Below are positions 56,117-64,000 of a stretch of DNA of 64,000 bases, piece after piece. The stretch covers positions 124,001 to 188,000 of the forward strand of contig JAFXAU010000031.1 of NCBI GenBank assembly GCA_017516865.1, read 5' to 3'. Under the pieces are notes generated by a model, which saw only the letters and a program-made list of their open reading frames with translations, ran no database searches and was not told the DNA's origin. Positions within the stretch are counted from its first letter, which is position 1, and each line of letters opens with the position of its first letter. This stretch comes from Bacteroidales bacterium (GTDB lineage Bacteria; Bacteroidota; Bacteroidia; Bacteroidales; UBA1715). The translations under genes and the position numbers were made by a program.

Positions 56117-58522
56117 GTGTCATTGTTTCCAAAAAATATTGTGCAGAAATTGGGCTTCGACGAAATTCGCCGATTACTCACCGACGGCTGCAAATGCACC
56201 ATCGGAAAAGAAAAAATCGCACAAATTGAATTTTCCAACAATGCGGAAACCATCAACAACCTGCTCTGCCAAACAATGGAAATGGCAGAAATTATAACAA
56301 CGCAAGACGATTTTCCTTTTCCTTCATTTTCAACAATTTACGAAGAACTCGAACATATTCGTCCCGAAGGGACATACCTGACCGCGATCGAATTGCACAC
56401 GCTCCGCAAATCGCTTATGGAAATACAGAACATATTGATTTTCATAGGAAAACATCGGGAACAATTTCCGTATATCGCCACTTTGGCAGAACCTGTGGAA
56501 ATTGCAAAGGCCATCATCGTTTCTGTTGACAAAATTATTGATGCTAACGGCAACCTCAAAGACAACGCTTCGCCAAAACTGGTGGAAATCCGCCACGAAA
56601 TGGCACAAAAACGTCGAATCATCAATAAGATTATGGCGCAGAAACTTGCCGTTGCACGACAGGAAGGCTGGATAGACCAAGATTCGGAACTTTCAATCCG
56701 CGACGGCCGTTTGGTACTTCCGCTCAATAGCACGTTCAAACGAAAAGTACAAGGAATTGTACACGACGAATCCTCAACGGGAAAAACTTCGTTTGTGGAA
56801 CCAATTGAAGCATTCGAGGCGAACAACGCTATTGCGAATTTAGAGTTCGAAGAACGAAAAGAGACTATTCGCATTCTGCAGGAAATCACTGCAGAAATCC
56901 GTCCCTATTTGCCCGACATAGAATTGGCATACGATTTTTTAGGTCAGATTGATGCAATCGTCGCAAAGGCAAAATTTTCGTTGGAAATTGAAGCTCAAAA
57001 ACCTGAAATCTCGACAAAATCGCAGGAAATTTCGCTCATCAGGGCACGCCACCCTCTCCTATTTCTGTCGTTCAAAAAAACAGGAAAAGAAATCGTTCCG
57101 CTCCACATTGAACTCAATCAATCGCAGAGAATCATTGTTATTTCGGGACCGAACGCCGGGGGGAAATCTGTCTGCATGAAGACCGTGCTGCTACTACAAT
57201 ATATGTTCCAATGCGGTTTGCCGATTCCCGCCGACAGTCAAAGCAAAATGTGCATTTTCAACAATATGCTGATTGACATTGGCGACGAGCAATCCATTGA
57301 GAACGACCTGAGTACATACTCATCTCACCTACTGAACATGAAAATTTTCCTTGAACGGGCAAACAGCCGTACGTTGTTCGCCATCGATGAGTTCGGCACG
57401 GGAACGGAACCGATTCTTGGAGGTGCGATTGCAGAAAGCGTGCTGGAAACACTCAATGCCAAAGGTGCGTTCGGAATCATAACCACACACTACAGCAACC
57501 TTAAACATGCCGCCACGTCGCTGCACGGCGTGTTCAACGGCGCAATGCTGTTCGACATGGACAATATGCGGCCGCTCTACAAACTGCGTATGGGTTCGGC
57601 AGGAAACTCGTTCGCATTCGAAATTGCTCAGTCCATAGGCCTACCAAAGCAAATTATCGATACTGCACGGACAAAAATCAAGCAGGAACATATTGATTTC
57701 GACGAAAATCTGAAAAAACTCGAAATTGAAAAACAATATGTGTTCCGCAAAAAGGAAGACCTGAAACGACAGGAAAAACAAATTGAAACGCTCAAAGACG
57801 AATACACGTATAAGTTAAAGAAAATCAACGAAAAAAGACAGGAAATCATTGAACGCACCGAAAACGAAATTCAAGAAGTCCTCCGTTCTTCCAACAAACA
57901 AATTGAGCAGACCATACGCACCATAAAGGAATCGCACGCTGACAAGGAAATCACCAAGCAGGCGCGCCTCGAAATGCAACAATTTACAAACGCGGCACAA
58001 CAGAAAGTTGCAAAAATTAAAAATGCAAGTAATTTGCAAAATACTAAAATTCAAAAAGATACCTCTAAAATCACAATCGGTAGTTATGTAAAAATCAGCG
58101 GTCACTCCTCCGCCGGCGAAGTAACCGACATACAAGGGAAACAAGCGACCGTGAATTTCGGAAACCTAAAAATGACCGTAAAACTCGCCAGCCTCGAACC
58201 TACCGAAAAACCGAAAATCGACACAAAGGCTGTAATTGTGACATCGTCCACAAAGAACATTGCGGAAAAACGAAAGACTTTCTCCCCGCACCTAGACCTA
58301 CGAGGCAAGCGCGGCGACGAAGCAATGTACGAAGTGAAAGATTTCTTAGAAACAGCCAATATGTTGCAAATCAAGCATGTGGAAATACTCCACGGTAAAG
58401 GCTACGGCATTTTGCGAAAACTCATCCGCGACTACATCAACACTGTCGATTTTGTGGAATCGTGTGGCGACGCACCAATAGAAATGGGTGGCGACGGAAT
58501 TACAATTGTGAAGTTGATGTAA
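56117..58522 (+). CDS. mutS2: Endonuclease MutS2
   Basis: 801 residues starting at a GTG 4 bp after the restriction-modification gene. It has the MutS core and clamp regions and an ABC ATPase with Walker A GPNAGGKS (344-351) and the later DEFGTGTEP. A long charged coiled coil (~520-640) follows, and the C-terminal Smr endonuclease domain has LDLRG and HGKGYGILR. MutS2 limits recombination and rescues collided ribosomes in studied species. The GTG start and tight spacing mean its expression may depend on the upstream gene. Confidence 0.95.
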   Translation: MSLFPKNIVQKLGFDEIRRLLTDGCKCTIGKEKIAQIEFSNNAETINNLLCQTMEMAEIITTQDDFPFPSFSTIYEELEHIRPEGTYLTAIELHTLRKSLMEIQNILIFIGKHREQFPYIATLAEPVEIAKAIIVSVDKIIDANGNLKDNASPKLVEIRHEMAQKRRIINKIMAQKLAVARQEGWIDQDSELSIRDGRLVLPLNSTFKRKVQGIVHDESSTGKTSFVEPIEAFEANNAIANLEFEERKETIRILQEITAEIRPYLPDIELAYDFLGQIDAIVAKAKFSLEIEAQKPEISTKSQEISLIRARHPLLFLSFKKTGKEIVPLHIELNQSQRIIVISGPNAGGKSVCMKTVLLLQYMFQCGLPIPADSQSKMCIFNNMLIDIGDEQSIENDLSTYSSHLLNMKIFLERANSRTLFAIDEFGTGTEPILGGAIAESVLETLNAKGAFGIITTHYSNLKHAATSLHGVFNGAMLFDMDNMRPLYKLRMGSAGNSFAFEIAQSIGLPKQIIDTARTKIKQEHIDFDENLKKLEIEKQYVFRKKEDLKRQEKQIETLKDEYTYKLKKINEKRQEIIERTENEIQEVLRSSNKQIEQTIRTIKESHADKEITKQARLEMQQFTNAAQQKVAKIKNASNLQNTKIQKDTSKITIGSYVKISGHSSAGEVTDIQGKQATVNFGNLKMTVKLASLEPTEKPKIDTKAVIVTSSTKNIAEKRKTFSPHLDLRGKRGDEAMYEVKDFLETANMLQIKHVEILHGKGYGILRKLIRDYINTVDFVESCGDAPIEMGGDGITIVKLM

Positions 58523-58527
58523 AAAAA

Positions 58528-59550
58528 CTATTTTCCCAATAAAATCTCTGGAATCTCATTCGGTTGCAAATCATCGTCCACAATCGGAAAATCACCTTTG
58601 TAGCACCAATGAGCATTTGCTATATTGTGTTCCCTGAAAATAGCACAAACATCTCTGTACCAATTCAATCGAGGCTCTTTGTCAAGATAATACGGATATG
58701 CGCCGAACTCGCCGCAATATAATTGCAATCCAAGTTCATTCGCCTTGTCAATGCACGGCTGGATTTGTTTCAACAAATATTCTTTGTTCCAAATTCCCTC
58801 GTCGCTTTTGAACTGATTTACAATTTTGTAGTCCAATTTATCGTAAAACGTTGCCGGAGGCGCAAACACGCCCGGATACTCCACCTTGTCTTTGTAATCT
58901 TTCATCGGTGTCCACCATGCGCCGTAATGAGTTATGAACAGCGGATTATAATAATGGAAACTGACAATCAAATTTTTATCGTTTTTCGGCACTTGCAGAT
59001 ATTGCATAGTTACAACCGACTGTTGCCAATTGGAACCGACAATAATAAAGCGTTCAGGTTCCTGTTCGCGAATAGCCGAAATCAGCCGTGCCTCGAGGTC
59101 GTTCAACGCTTCGTGGGTCGGTGCGACAGCTTCGTTCAAAAGTTCGTAGGCAAGACGATTCGTCGGATATTTTTGCAAGAATTTTTGCAAATCTTTCCAC
59201 ATATCAATCATGTGTTGCTGTGCTGCAGGATCCGAAAACAGCGTATTTTCGTGTTCGGTAAGGAAATAATGCGCACGAGTGATGTGCAGGTCCACCACAA
59301 TATTCATATTGTTTTCAAGCGTCCATTCTATCGCCTTTTCAAGCAATTCAAACGCATCGTCGTAACGATTCAAATTCTCGTCATAGAATTGTTCTTCATC
59401 TATAGGAAGACGCACATGTTCAAAACCCATTGCGGCAATTGTTTCAAAATCCGTTTCCGTAATTTGTCGTGCACGAATTTCGCCACGATTTTCCGACTGC
59501 GACAACCAATGACTAACATTGATTCCTGTTCCTAACTTAAAATATGCCAT
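58528..59550 (-). CDS. GH5-family glycoside hydrolase, cytosolic
   Basis: 340 residues without a signal peptide, unusual for GH5 cellulases. The fold and catalytic pair are clear: acid/base E140 in YELLNEAV and nucleophile E281 in YCGEFGAYP. HVRLPID near 46 and the conserved HYYNP (199-203) support the assignment. It probably acts on short beta-glucans or mannans inside the cell. It follows lon by 29 bp on the same strand, the gap being a heptamer repeat. A link with the mannosylglucose pathway at 6595-9119 is speculative. Confidence 0.87.
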   Translation of the reverse strand: MAYFKLGTGINVSHWLSQSENRGEIRARQITETDFETIAAMGFEHVRLPIDEEQFYDENLNRYDDAFELLEKAIEWTLENNMNIVVDLHITRAHYFLTEHENTLFSDPAAQQHMIDMWKDLQKFLQKYPTNRLAYELLNEAVAPTHEALNDLEARLISAIREQEPERFIIVGSNWQQSVVTMQYLQVPKNDKNLIVSFHYYNPLFITHYGAWWTPMKDYKDKVEYPGVFAPPATFYDKLDYKIVNQFKSDEGIWNKEYLLKQIQPCIDKANELGLQLYCGEFGAYPYYLDKEPRLNWYRDVCAIFREHNIANAHWCYKGDFPIVDDDLQPNEIPEILLGK

Positions 59551-59556
59551 AGAGAG

Positions 59557-59584
59557 AATTTTGAATTATGAATTAAAAATTAAA
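59557..59584. repeat. Short 7-bp-period repeat between lon and GH5
   Basis: Four heptamers (AATTTTG, AATTATG, AATTAAA, AATTAAA). The last one contains the lon stop codon (59580-59582). Confidence 0.55.
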
Positions 59585-61997
59585 GTAGTGCAAAATCTAT
59601 TACTTCGTGAATTTCATTCACATAATGGAACGAAACACCTTTAAGGTACTTCTCGCCTATTTCGTCAATATCGCGTTCGTTTTGCGAAGACAGAATAATA
59701 TCTTTTATACCTGCCCTTTTGGCAGCCAGTATTTTTTCTTTAATTCCGCCCACAGGCAAAACTTTTCCACGAAGTGTAATTTCGCCAGTCATAGCTATCT
59801 GTTTCCGAACTTTTCTGTGGGTCAAGGCACTCACAATTGACGTCACCATAGTGATTCCGGCAGACGGACCATCTTTGGGGATTGCCCCCTCGGGAACGTG
59901 AAGATGTACATTGGTAGTATCGAAGTCAAACGAAGCGAGACCGAAATCTTCGGCATGAGACTTAACATATTCCAACGCAATTGTGGCAGATTCTTTCATC
60001 ACATTGCCAAGATTACCCGTCAACGTAAGCACACCTTTACCTTTGCTGTAACTTGTTTCAATATATAGAATTTCTCCACCGACAGCCGTCCACGCCAATC
60101 CTGTCACGACGCCCACATAATCGTTTCCTTCATAAATTTCGGGATAATACGTCGGCTTGCCTAAAATTTTCTTCACATCGTCAACTGACACGGTGCTCGA
60201 AAATTCTTCATTATTCACCACTTTTTGAGCATATCCACGGACAACCTCGGCAATTTTCTTATCCAAGCCACGCACGCCCGATTCACGAGTGTAATTTATA
60301 ATGATATGGTCGATTGTTTTTGATGGAAACTTCAACGAATCCTCTTCCATTCCATTGTTTTTCAACTGATTAGGAATCAAGTGACGTTTGGCAATCTCCA
60401 TCTTTTCTTCGGCAATATATCCCGAAATATTTATCATTTCCATTCTGTCGCGAAGAGCGGGACTGATAGTATCAATATTGTTTGCCGTGGCAATAAACAT
60501 AACTTTCGACAAGTCATAATCCATTTCAAGATAATTGTCGTAGAACGTACTATTTTGCTCAGGGTCAAGAACTTCGAGCAAAGCCGATTCTGGATCGCCG
60601 TGAACATCACGACCGACTTTGTCAATTTCGTCAAGTACAAACACTGGATTTGACGTCTGAACTTTTTTCAAATTTTGAATAATTCGTCCCGGCATCGCAC
60701 CAATGTACGTTTTGCGGTGACCACGGATTTCGGATTCGTCGTGAAGTCCGCCGAGCGACATTCGGCAATATTTACGGTTCAATGCACGTGCGATTGATTT
60801 TCCCAGCGACGTTTTTCCAACTCCCGGAGGACCGTACAGACAAAGAATCGGCGATTTCATGTCGTTTTTCAGCTTCAATACAGCGAGATGCTGAATAATC
60901 CGCTTCTTTATGTTTTCCAAACCGTAGTGGTCTTGATTTAAAACTTTTTCGGCATGTTTCAAGTCAAAATTATCCTCAGAATATTCGTTCCATGGCAAAT
61001 CAATCATGGTCTGCACATACGAATACTGCACGGGATAATCGGGAGAATGAACACCAATACGATTCAACTTAACAAGTTCTTTTTCAAACCGTTCAGCAAC
61101 TTCTTTCGACCATTTTTTCGATTTTGCCCTTTCACGGAATTTCTCAATCTCTTCGTCAATAGATTCCTCGCCCAATTCAGTCTGAATCTGTTTCATCTGC
61201 TGATGAAGGAAATAATCACGTTGCTGCTGGTCAATATCCTGACGGGTTTTATTCAAAATCTCATTTTTGATTTCCAAAATCTGAACCTGCTGCGACAGCA
61301 ACTGCATAAGCAGAACTGCCCGCGAGCCAAGATTGTCGGCATCGAGCAAGGCAATTTTCTTTTCAATCGCCGCATCGACGTTCGACGACATGAAATTCAC
61401 GATAAATACGGCATTCGAGACATTTTTTATCGCAAACAATGACTCTTTCGGTATCTGTGAAGACATTTTTATAATCTTCATAGACATTTCCTTTACCGAC
61501 GAAATCATTGCGTCGAATTCCTTGTCGCGTGGAGGAATAATATCGTTTCGACGTGCAATAGAGCACATCATAAATGGTTCATGTTGAACCTGTTCCACCA
61601 ACGAAAAACGAGAAACGCCCTGTAAAATCACCATTGTGTTTCCATCCGGCATTTCAAGAATCTTCAAAATCTGGGCGACCGTCCCCACCGAGAACAAATC
61701 TGCCATGACAGGTTTTTCGACCTGAGGATTCTTCTGCGTAGCCGTACCGATGATTTTCGACTTTTTATTATATTCACGAATCAGTCGAATTGACTGTTCT
61801 CTGCCCACAGTTATCGGCAACACAACGCCCGGAAAGAGAATTGCATTTTTAAGCGGTAAAATTGGCAGTACGTCAGGCACCGCAAGATTTTTGTCAACAG
61901 GCATGTCTTCGTCCGTCATAATAGGTATAATCTCGGCTTTTCCTTCTATAGAATCGAACAATAAATTTGTTAAATCTTTACTATTAAAATCAGTCAT
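59580..61997 (-). CDS. lon: ATP-dependent Lon protease
   Basis: 805 residues from the ATG at 61997 (MTDFNSK); a start 9 bp upstream is also possible. It has the LonA layout: N-terminal substrate-binding domain (LPLKNAILFPGVVLP), AAA+ module with Walker A GPPGVGKT and Walker B FVLDEIDK, and a C-terminal protease domain with the serine of KDGPSAGI and a following lysine. It degrades misfolded and regulatory proteins in the cytosol. Confidence 0.96.
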   Translation of the reverse strand: MTDFNSKDLTNLLFDSIEGKAEIIPIMTDEDMPVDKNLAVPDVLPILPLKNAILFPGVVLPITVGREQSIRLIREYNKKSKIIGTATQKNPQVEKPVMADLFSVGTVAQILKILEMPDGNTMVILQGVSRFSLVEQVQHEPFMMCSIARRNDIIPPRDKEFDAMISSVKEMSMKIIKMSSQIPKESLFAIKNVSNAVFIVNFMSSNVDAAIEKKIALLDADNLGSRAVLLMQLLSQQVQILEIKNEILNKTRQDIDQQQRDYFLHQQMKQIQTELGEESIDEEIEKFRERAKSKKWSKEVAERFEKELVKLNRIGVHSPDYPVQYSYVQTMIDLPWNEYSEDNFDLKHAEKVLNQDHYGLENIKKRIIQHLAVLKLKNDMKSPILCLYGPPGVGKTSLGKSIARALNRKYCRMSLGGLHDESEIRGHRKTYIGAMPGRIIQNLKKVQTSNPVFVLDEIDKVGRDVHGDPESALLEVLDPEQNSTFYDNYLEMDYDLSKVMFIATANNIDTISPALRDRMEMINISGYIAEEKMEIAKRHLIPNQLKNNGMEEDSLKFPSKTIDHIIINYTRESGVRGLDKKIAEVVRGYAQKVVNNEEFSSTVSVDDVKKILGKPTYYPEIYEGNDYVGVVTGLAWTAVGGEILYIETSYSKGKGVLTLTGNLGNVMKESATIALEYVKSHAEDFGLASFDFDTTNVHLHVPEGAIPKDGPSAGITMVTSIVSALTHRKVRKQIAMTGEITLRGKVLPVGGIKEKILAAKRAGIKDIILSSQNERDIDEIGEKYLKGVSFHYVNEIHEVIDFALL

Positions 61998-62068
61998 ATA
62001 AGTCAATTTGTCAGTTTTTTCGCATAAAATTACCTTCGCACACCAAAGTCAAACCTTATGCCAATCTA

Positions 62069-63247
62069 TTATAATGCCCTATTTTGTCGTGTTTCTTCGA
62101 AAATTGTGGACAAAATAGCATATTCAACCTCATCGAACGACTTGTGGCGACGTGCCATGACGCGCTCGGCCGTTTCGCAAGCCTTTTGCAGACGATATTC
62201 TTCCATCCCTTGCGACCCGCCACGCATAAACGACGGTATAAATGTACGCGGGAATCCTCCGCCGAACACATTCGAGCTCACTCCCACCACTGTTCCTGTA
62301 TTGAACATAGTGTTTATAGCCGACTTGGAATGATCGCCCATCATAAGTCCACAGAATTGCAGACCTGTTTTTTCGAACGAGTGCGAAGCATAGTTCCACA
62401 ATTTCACTTCGGAATAATCATTTTTCAGGTTGGAGTTGTTCGTGTCTGCACCAAGATTGCACCACTCCCCAAGCACGGAATTACCCAAATATCCGTCGTG
62501 TCCTTTGTTTGAATATCCGATTATCACGGAATTCTGAACTTCCCCACCCACTTTGGAATACGGTCCTATCGTGGTTCCTTCGTAAATTTTGGCAGACATT
62601 TTCACAACAGCGTGTTCGTTCATTGCAAATGGTGCACGAATGACTGCATTTTCCCATATTTCGGCATCTTTACCAATGTAAACCTTTCCTTCCGAAGCAT
62701 TTATAATGGAAAATTCAACTTTTGCTCCTTCTTCGACAAACACATTTTCTGGACAAAGCACCCGATTCGTCACACTAAGCGGCTGAGAACGACGACCTTT
62801 GGTCACAATTTCGAAGTCTGAATTTATTTCTTCGGGATTAAATTGAAAAATGTTCCACAAATGTTCAAGACGCTTACATTTTCCGTCAAATTGGATTTTT
62901 TCAAGAGAATCAATAACGGTCTCGTCTTCCATCTTTTCAACACGGACCGCAATCCAACCGTCAGCATTCACCAAAGCGGTATTTTGGGGCAAATTCGTCA
63001 CTGCCCCAACTAATTCTTCCGTAGGGAAAACCGAACTGTTTATATACACATTGTCATCAGTAAGTTTCTGTGTATATTTTATTTGCAAATAGTTTGCAGT
63101 CTTAAATAAACAAACAGCATCGAGACGTTTGTTCCATTTTTCAGTAATTGTGAGAATGCCGCATCGTATTTCAGAAACTGGTCGTGTGAACGTGAACGGT
63201 TTCAGCGATTCGCGGACATTTGTATCAAATAAAATGTAATTTCTCAT
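62069..63247 (-). CDS. GlmU-like bacteroidotal sugar nucleotidyltransferase family protein
   Basis: 392 residues matching the alternative GlmU family of Bacteroidota. The N-terminal half is nucleotidyltransferase-like (FDTNVRESLKPFTFTRPVSEIR) and the C-terminal half is a left-handed beta helix of hexapeptide repeats (about 170-330). The family is proposed to replace GlmU in UDP-GlcNAc synthesis, but this is an annotation-level inference. The classical GxGTRM loop of GlmU is absent. recF is immediately upstream on the same strand. Confidence 0.85.
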   Translation of the reverse strand: MRNYILFDTNVRESLKPFTFTRPVSEIRCGILTITEKWNKRLDAVCLFKTANYLQIKYTQKLTDDNVYINSSVFPTEELVGAVTNLPQNTALVNADGWIAVRVEKMEDETVIDSLEKIQFDGKCKRLEHLWNIFQFNPEEINSDFEIVTKGRRSQPLSVTNRVLCPENVFVEEGAKVEFSIINASEGKVYIGKDAEIWENAVIRAPFAMNEHAVVKMSAKIYEGTTIGPYSKVGGEVQNSVIIGYSNKGHDGYLGNSVLGEWCNLGADTNNSNLKNDYSEVKLWNYASHSFEKTGLQFCGLMMGDHSKSAINTMFNTGTVVGVSSNVFGGGFPRTFIPSFMRGGSQGMEEYRLQKACETAERVMARRHKSFDEVEYAILSTIFEETRQNRAL

Positions 63248-63270
63248 TTCATGTAGATTTATTTGGTGGT

Positions 63271-63299
63271 CAAAAGTACGTATTTTTCGCCGATTTCAA
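63271..63299 (-). promoter_or_regulatory. Promoter candidate for the GlmU-like gene
   Basis: Minus strand: -7 TACTTTTG (63271-63278) and TTG (63297-63299) 18 bp upstream, reaching into the end of recF. Confidence 0.45.
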
Positions 63300-64000
63300 T
63301 CCAATTTTTCAATAGTTCCATTTTCGACTTTCCAAAACGTGCCGTTTTCACGTCGTTGTTCAAAGACTGTATGCAACAAAATTTTGTCGGTATCGGTTAT
63401 AAATATTTGTCCAAAGTCTTGTTTTTCAACCATATCGAAGATATTTTTCGAACGTTCCTTGTCGAGTTTGTCAAACAAATCGTCAAGTAAGAGCAAAGGT
63501 TTCAAACCATTTTTATGTTCTTTAATCAACTGATATTGAGCGAATTTTAACGCAAGTAAAAACGATTTTTTCTGTCCCTGCGAAGCACAGGTTTTAATAA
63601 GATTGTCATCGAACCGAAACAGCAAATCGTCACGATGCACGCCGACGCTCGTATACGTTAGAATTTTATCTTTTTCTCTATTTTTCCGCAAAAGCGTCGC
63701 CATGTTTCCTTCCGCCAACTGTGACTGATACTCAATGGAGCACTCCTCCAACGTAGAAATTTCGGAATATGACGATTTTGTCCGTTCCGCCAAAGCGCTT
63801 ACAGCTTTTTTCCGTTCTTCATATATCGACGCACCAATTACCGACAATTTTTCGTCCAAGACATCTAAATATGAATCGTCAATCACCTGATTTTGCTTGA
63901 AAAGCGAATTTCGTTGTTGCAGTAACTTATTGTAAACCAGCAAATGAGACAAATATTCACGGTTATACATAGAAATAAAGACATCTAAAAACTTGCGCCG
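63296..64000 (-). CDS. recF: DNA replication and repair protein RecF (5' part beyond the window)
   Basis: The frame is open to the window edge, so the N terminus including Walker A is missing; 234 codons are visible. The visible part begins RRKFLDVFIS, as in RecF after its first domain. It contains SQGQKKSFLLAL, the ABC signature, and LLLLDDLFDKLD, the Walker B and D loop. RecF loads RecA at gapped DNA with RecO and RecR. About 130 N-terminal residues should lie past position 64000. Confidence 0.94.
   Translation of the reverse strand, partial: RRKFLDVFISMYNREYLSHLLVYNKLLQQRNSLFKQNQVIDDSYLDVLDEKLSVIGASIYEERKKAVSALAERTKSSYSEISTLEECSIEYQSQLAEGNMATLLRKNREKDKILTYTSVGVHRDDLLFRFDDNLIKTCASQGQKKSFLLALKFAQYQLIKEHKNGLKPLLLLDDLFDKLDKERSKNIFDMVEKQDFGQIFITDTDKILLHTVFEQRRENGTFWKVENGTIEKLD

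Overview
The window reads as a chromosomal segment of a member of the Bacteroidota, most likely order Bacteroidales. Supporting signs are: type IX secretion features (a Plug-family protein at 9140-10507; an SprB-repeat protein with a C-terminal sorting domain at 4187-6523), the Bacteroidota-specific GlmU-like protein (62069-63247), a TrpB2-type tryptophan synthase beta chain, short-form adenylate kinase, the virtual absence of Shine-Dalgarno sequences, and repeated use of the Bacteroidota promoter grammar (-33 TTG/TTTG, 18-20 bp, -7 TAnnTTTG). About fifty protein genes, three tRNAs and several repeat families are visible. No phage, insertion sequence, conjugative element or CRISPR array was found.

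Layout. 1-4035: a PLP enzyme cut by the window edge, a DUF3089 hydrolase, then PAP2 phosphatase, obgE and adk. 4187-10507: SprB-repeat secreted protein, a 4-O-beta-mannosylglucose phosphorylase and cellobiose 2-epimerase pair (intracellular mannan catabolism), and the T9SS Plug protein. 10561-17173: engB, uvrA, prfC, gpmI. 17190-17880: tRNA-Pro and tRNA-Met. 17880-20531: agmatine-to-putrescine genes aguA/aguB coupled to a DEDDy exonuclease. 20666-26520: divIC-like gene, flavin reductase, ligA and an AddB-like nuclease. 26521-29219: a small coiled-coil gene, a pseudo-receiver/HATPase fusion, a 7-bp tandem repeat array and an aminotransferase. 29371-33261: tRNA-Val, folC, trpB2 and a frameshifted DUF4197 lipoprotein. 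33326-39338: nth, an unknown secreted protein, two tandem GH29 fucosidases and an unknown membrane protein. 39379-42800: DUF2147, HU, PIN-PhoH, AI-2E-type permease. 43074-50259: dnaE, trxA, DUF58, a LutA-like protein, a glycosyltransferase. 50382-58522: prfA, nnr, a single-chain MmeI-type restriction-modification enzyme and mutS2. 58528-64000: cytosolic GH5 hydrolase, lon, GlmU-like protein and recF (cut by the window edge).

Most of the window is core housekeeping. The parts that stand out are: (i) a dispersed family of 7-bp-period repeats, of which five of six arrays touch a stop codon; (ii) two perfect 28-30 bp palindromes sharing their outer 6 bp but with different cores; (iii) a lipoprotein gene broken by one frameshift in a T5 run; (iv) tandem GH29 genes with a 56-bp identical block inside otherwise diverged DNA; (v) a degenerate receiver fused to an RsbW-like ATPase; (vi) a stand-alone type IIG/IIL restriction-modification gene; and (vii) a tRNA-Met with an odd T loop. 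I did not find a clear multi-gene, previously undescribed defence or biosynthetic system. The best candidates for unexplained function are the secreted and membrane proteins flanking the GH29 pair, and the heptamer repeats.
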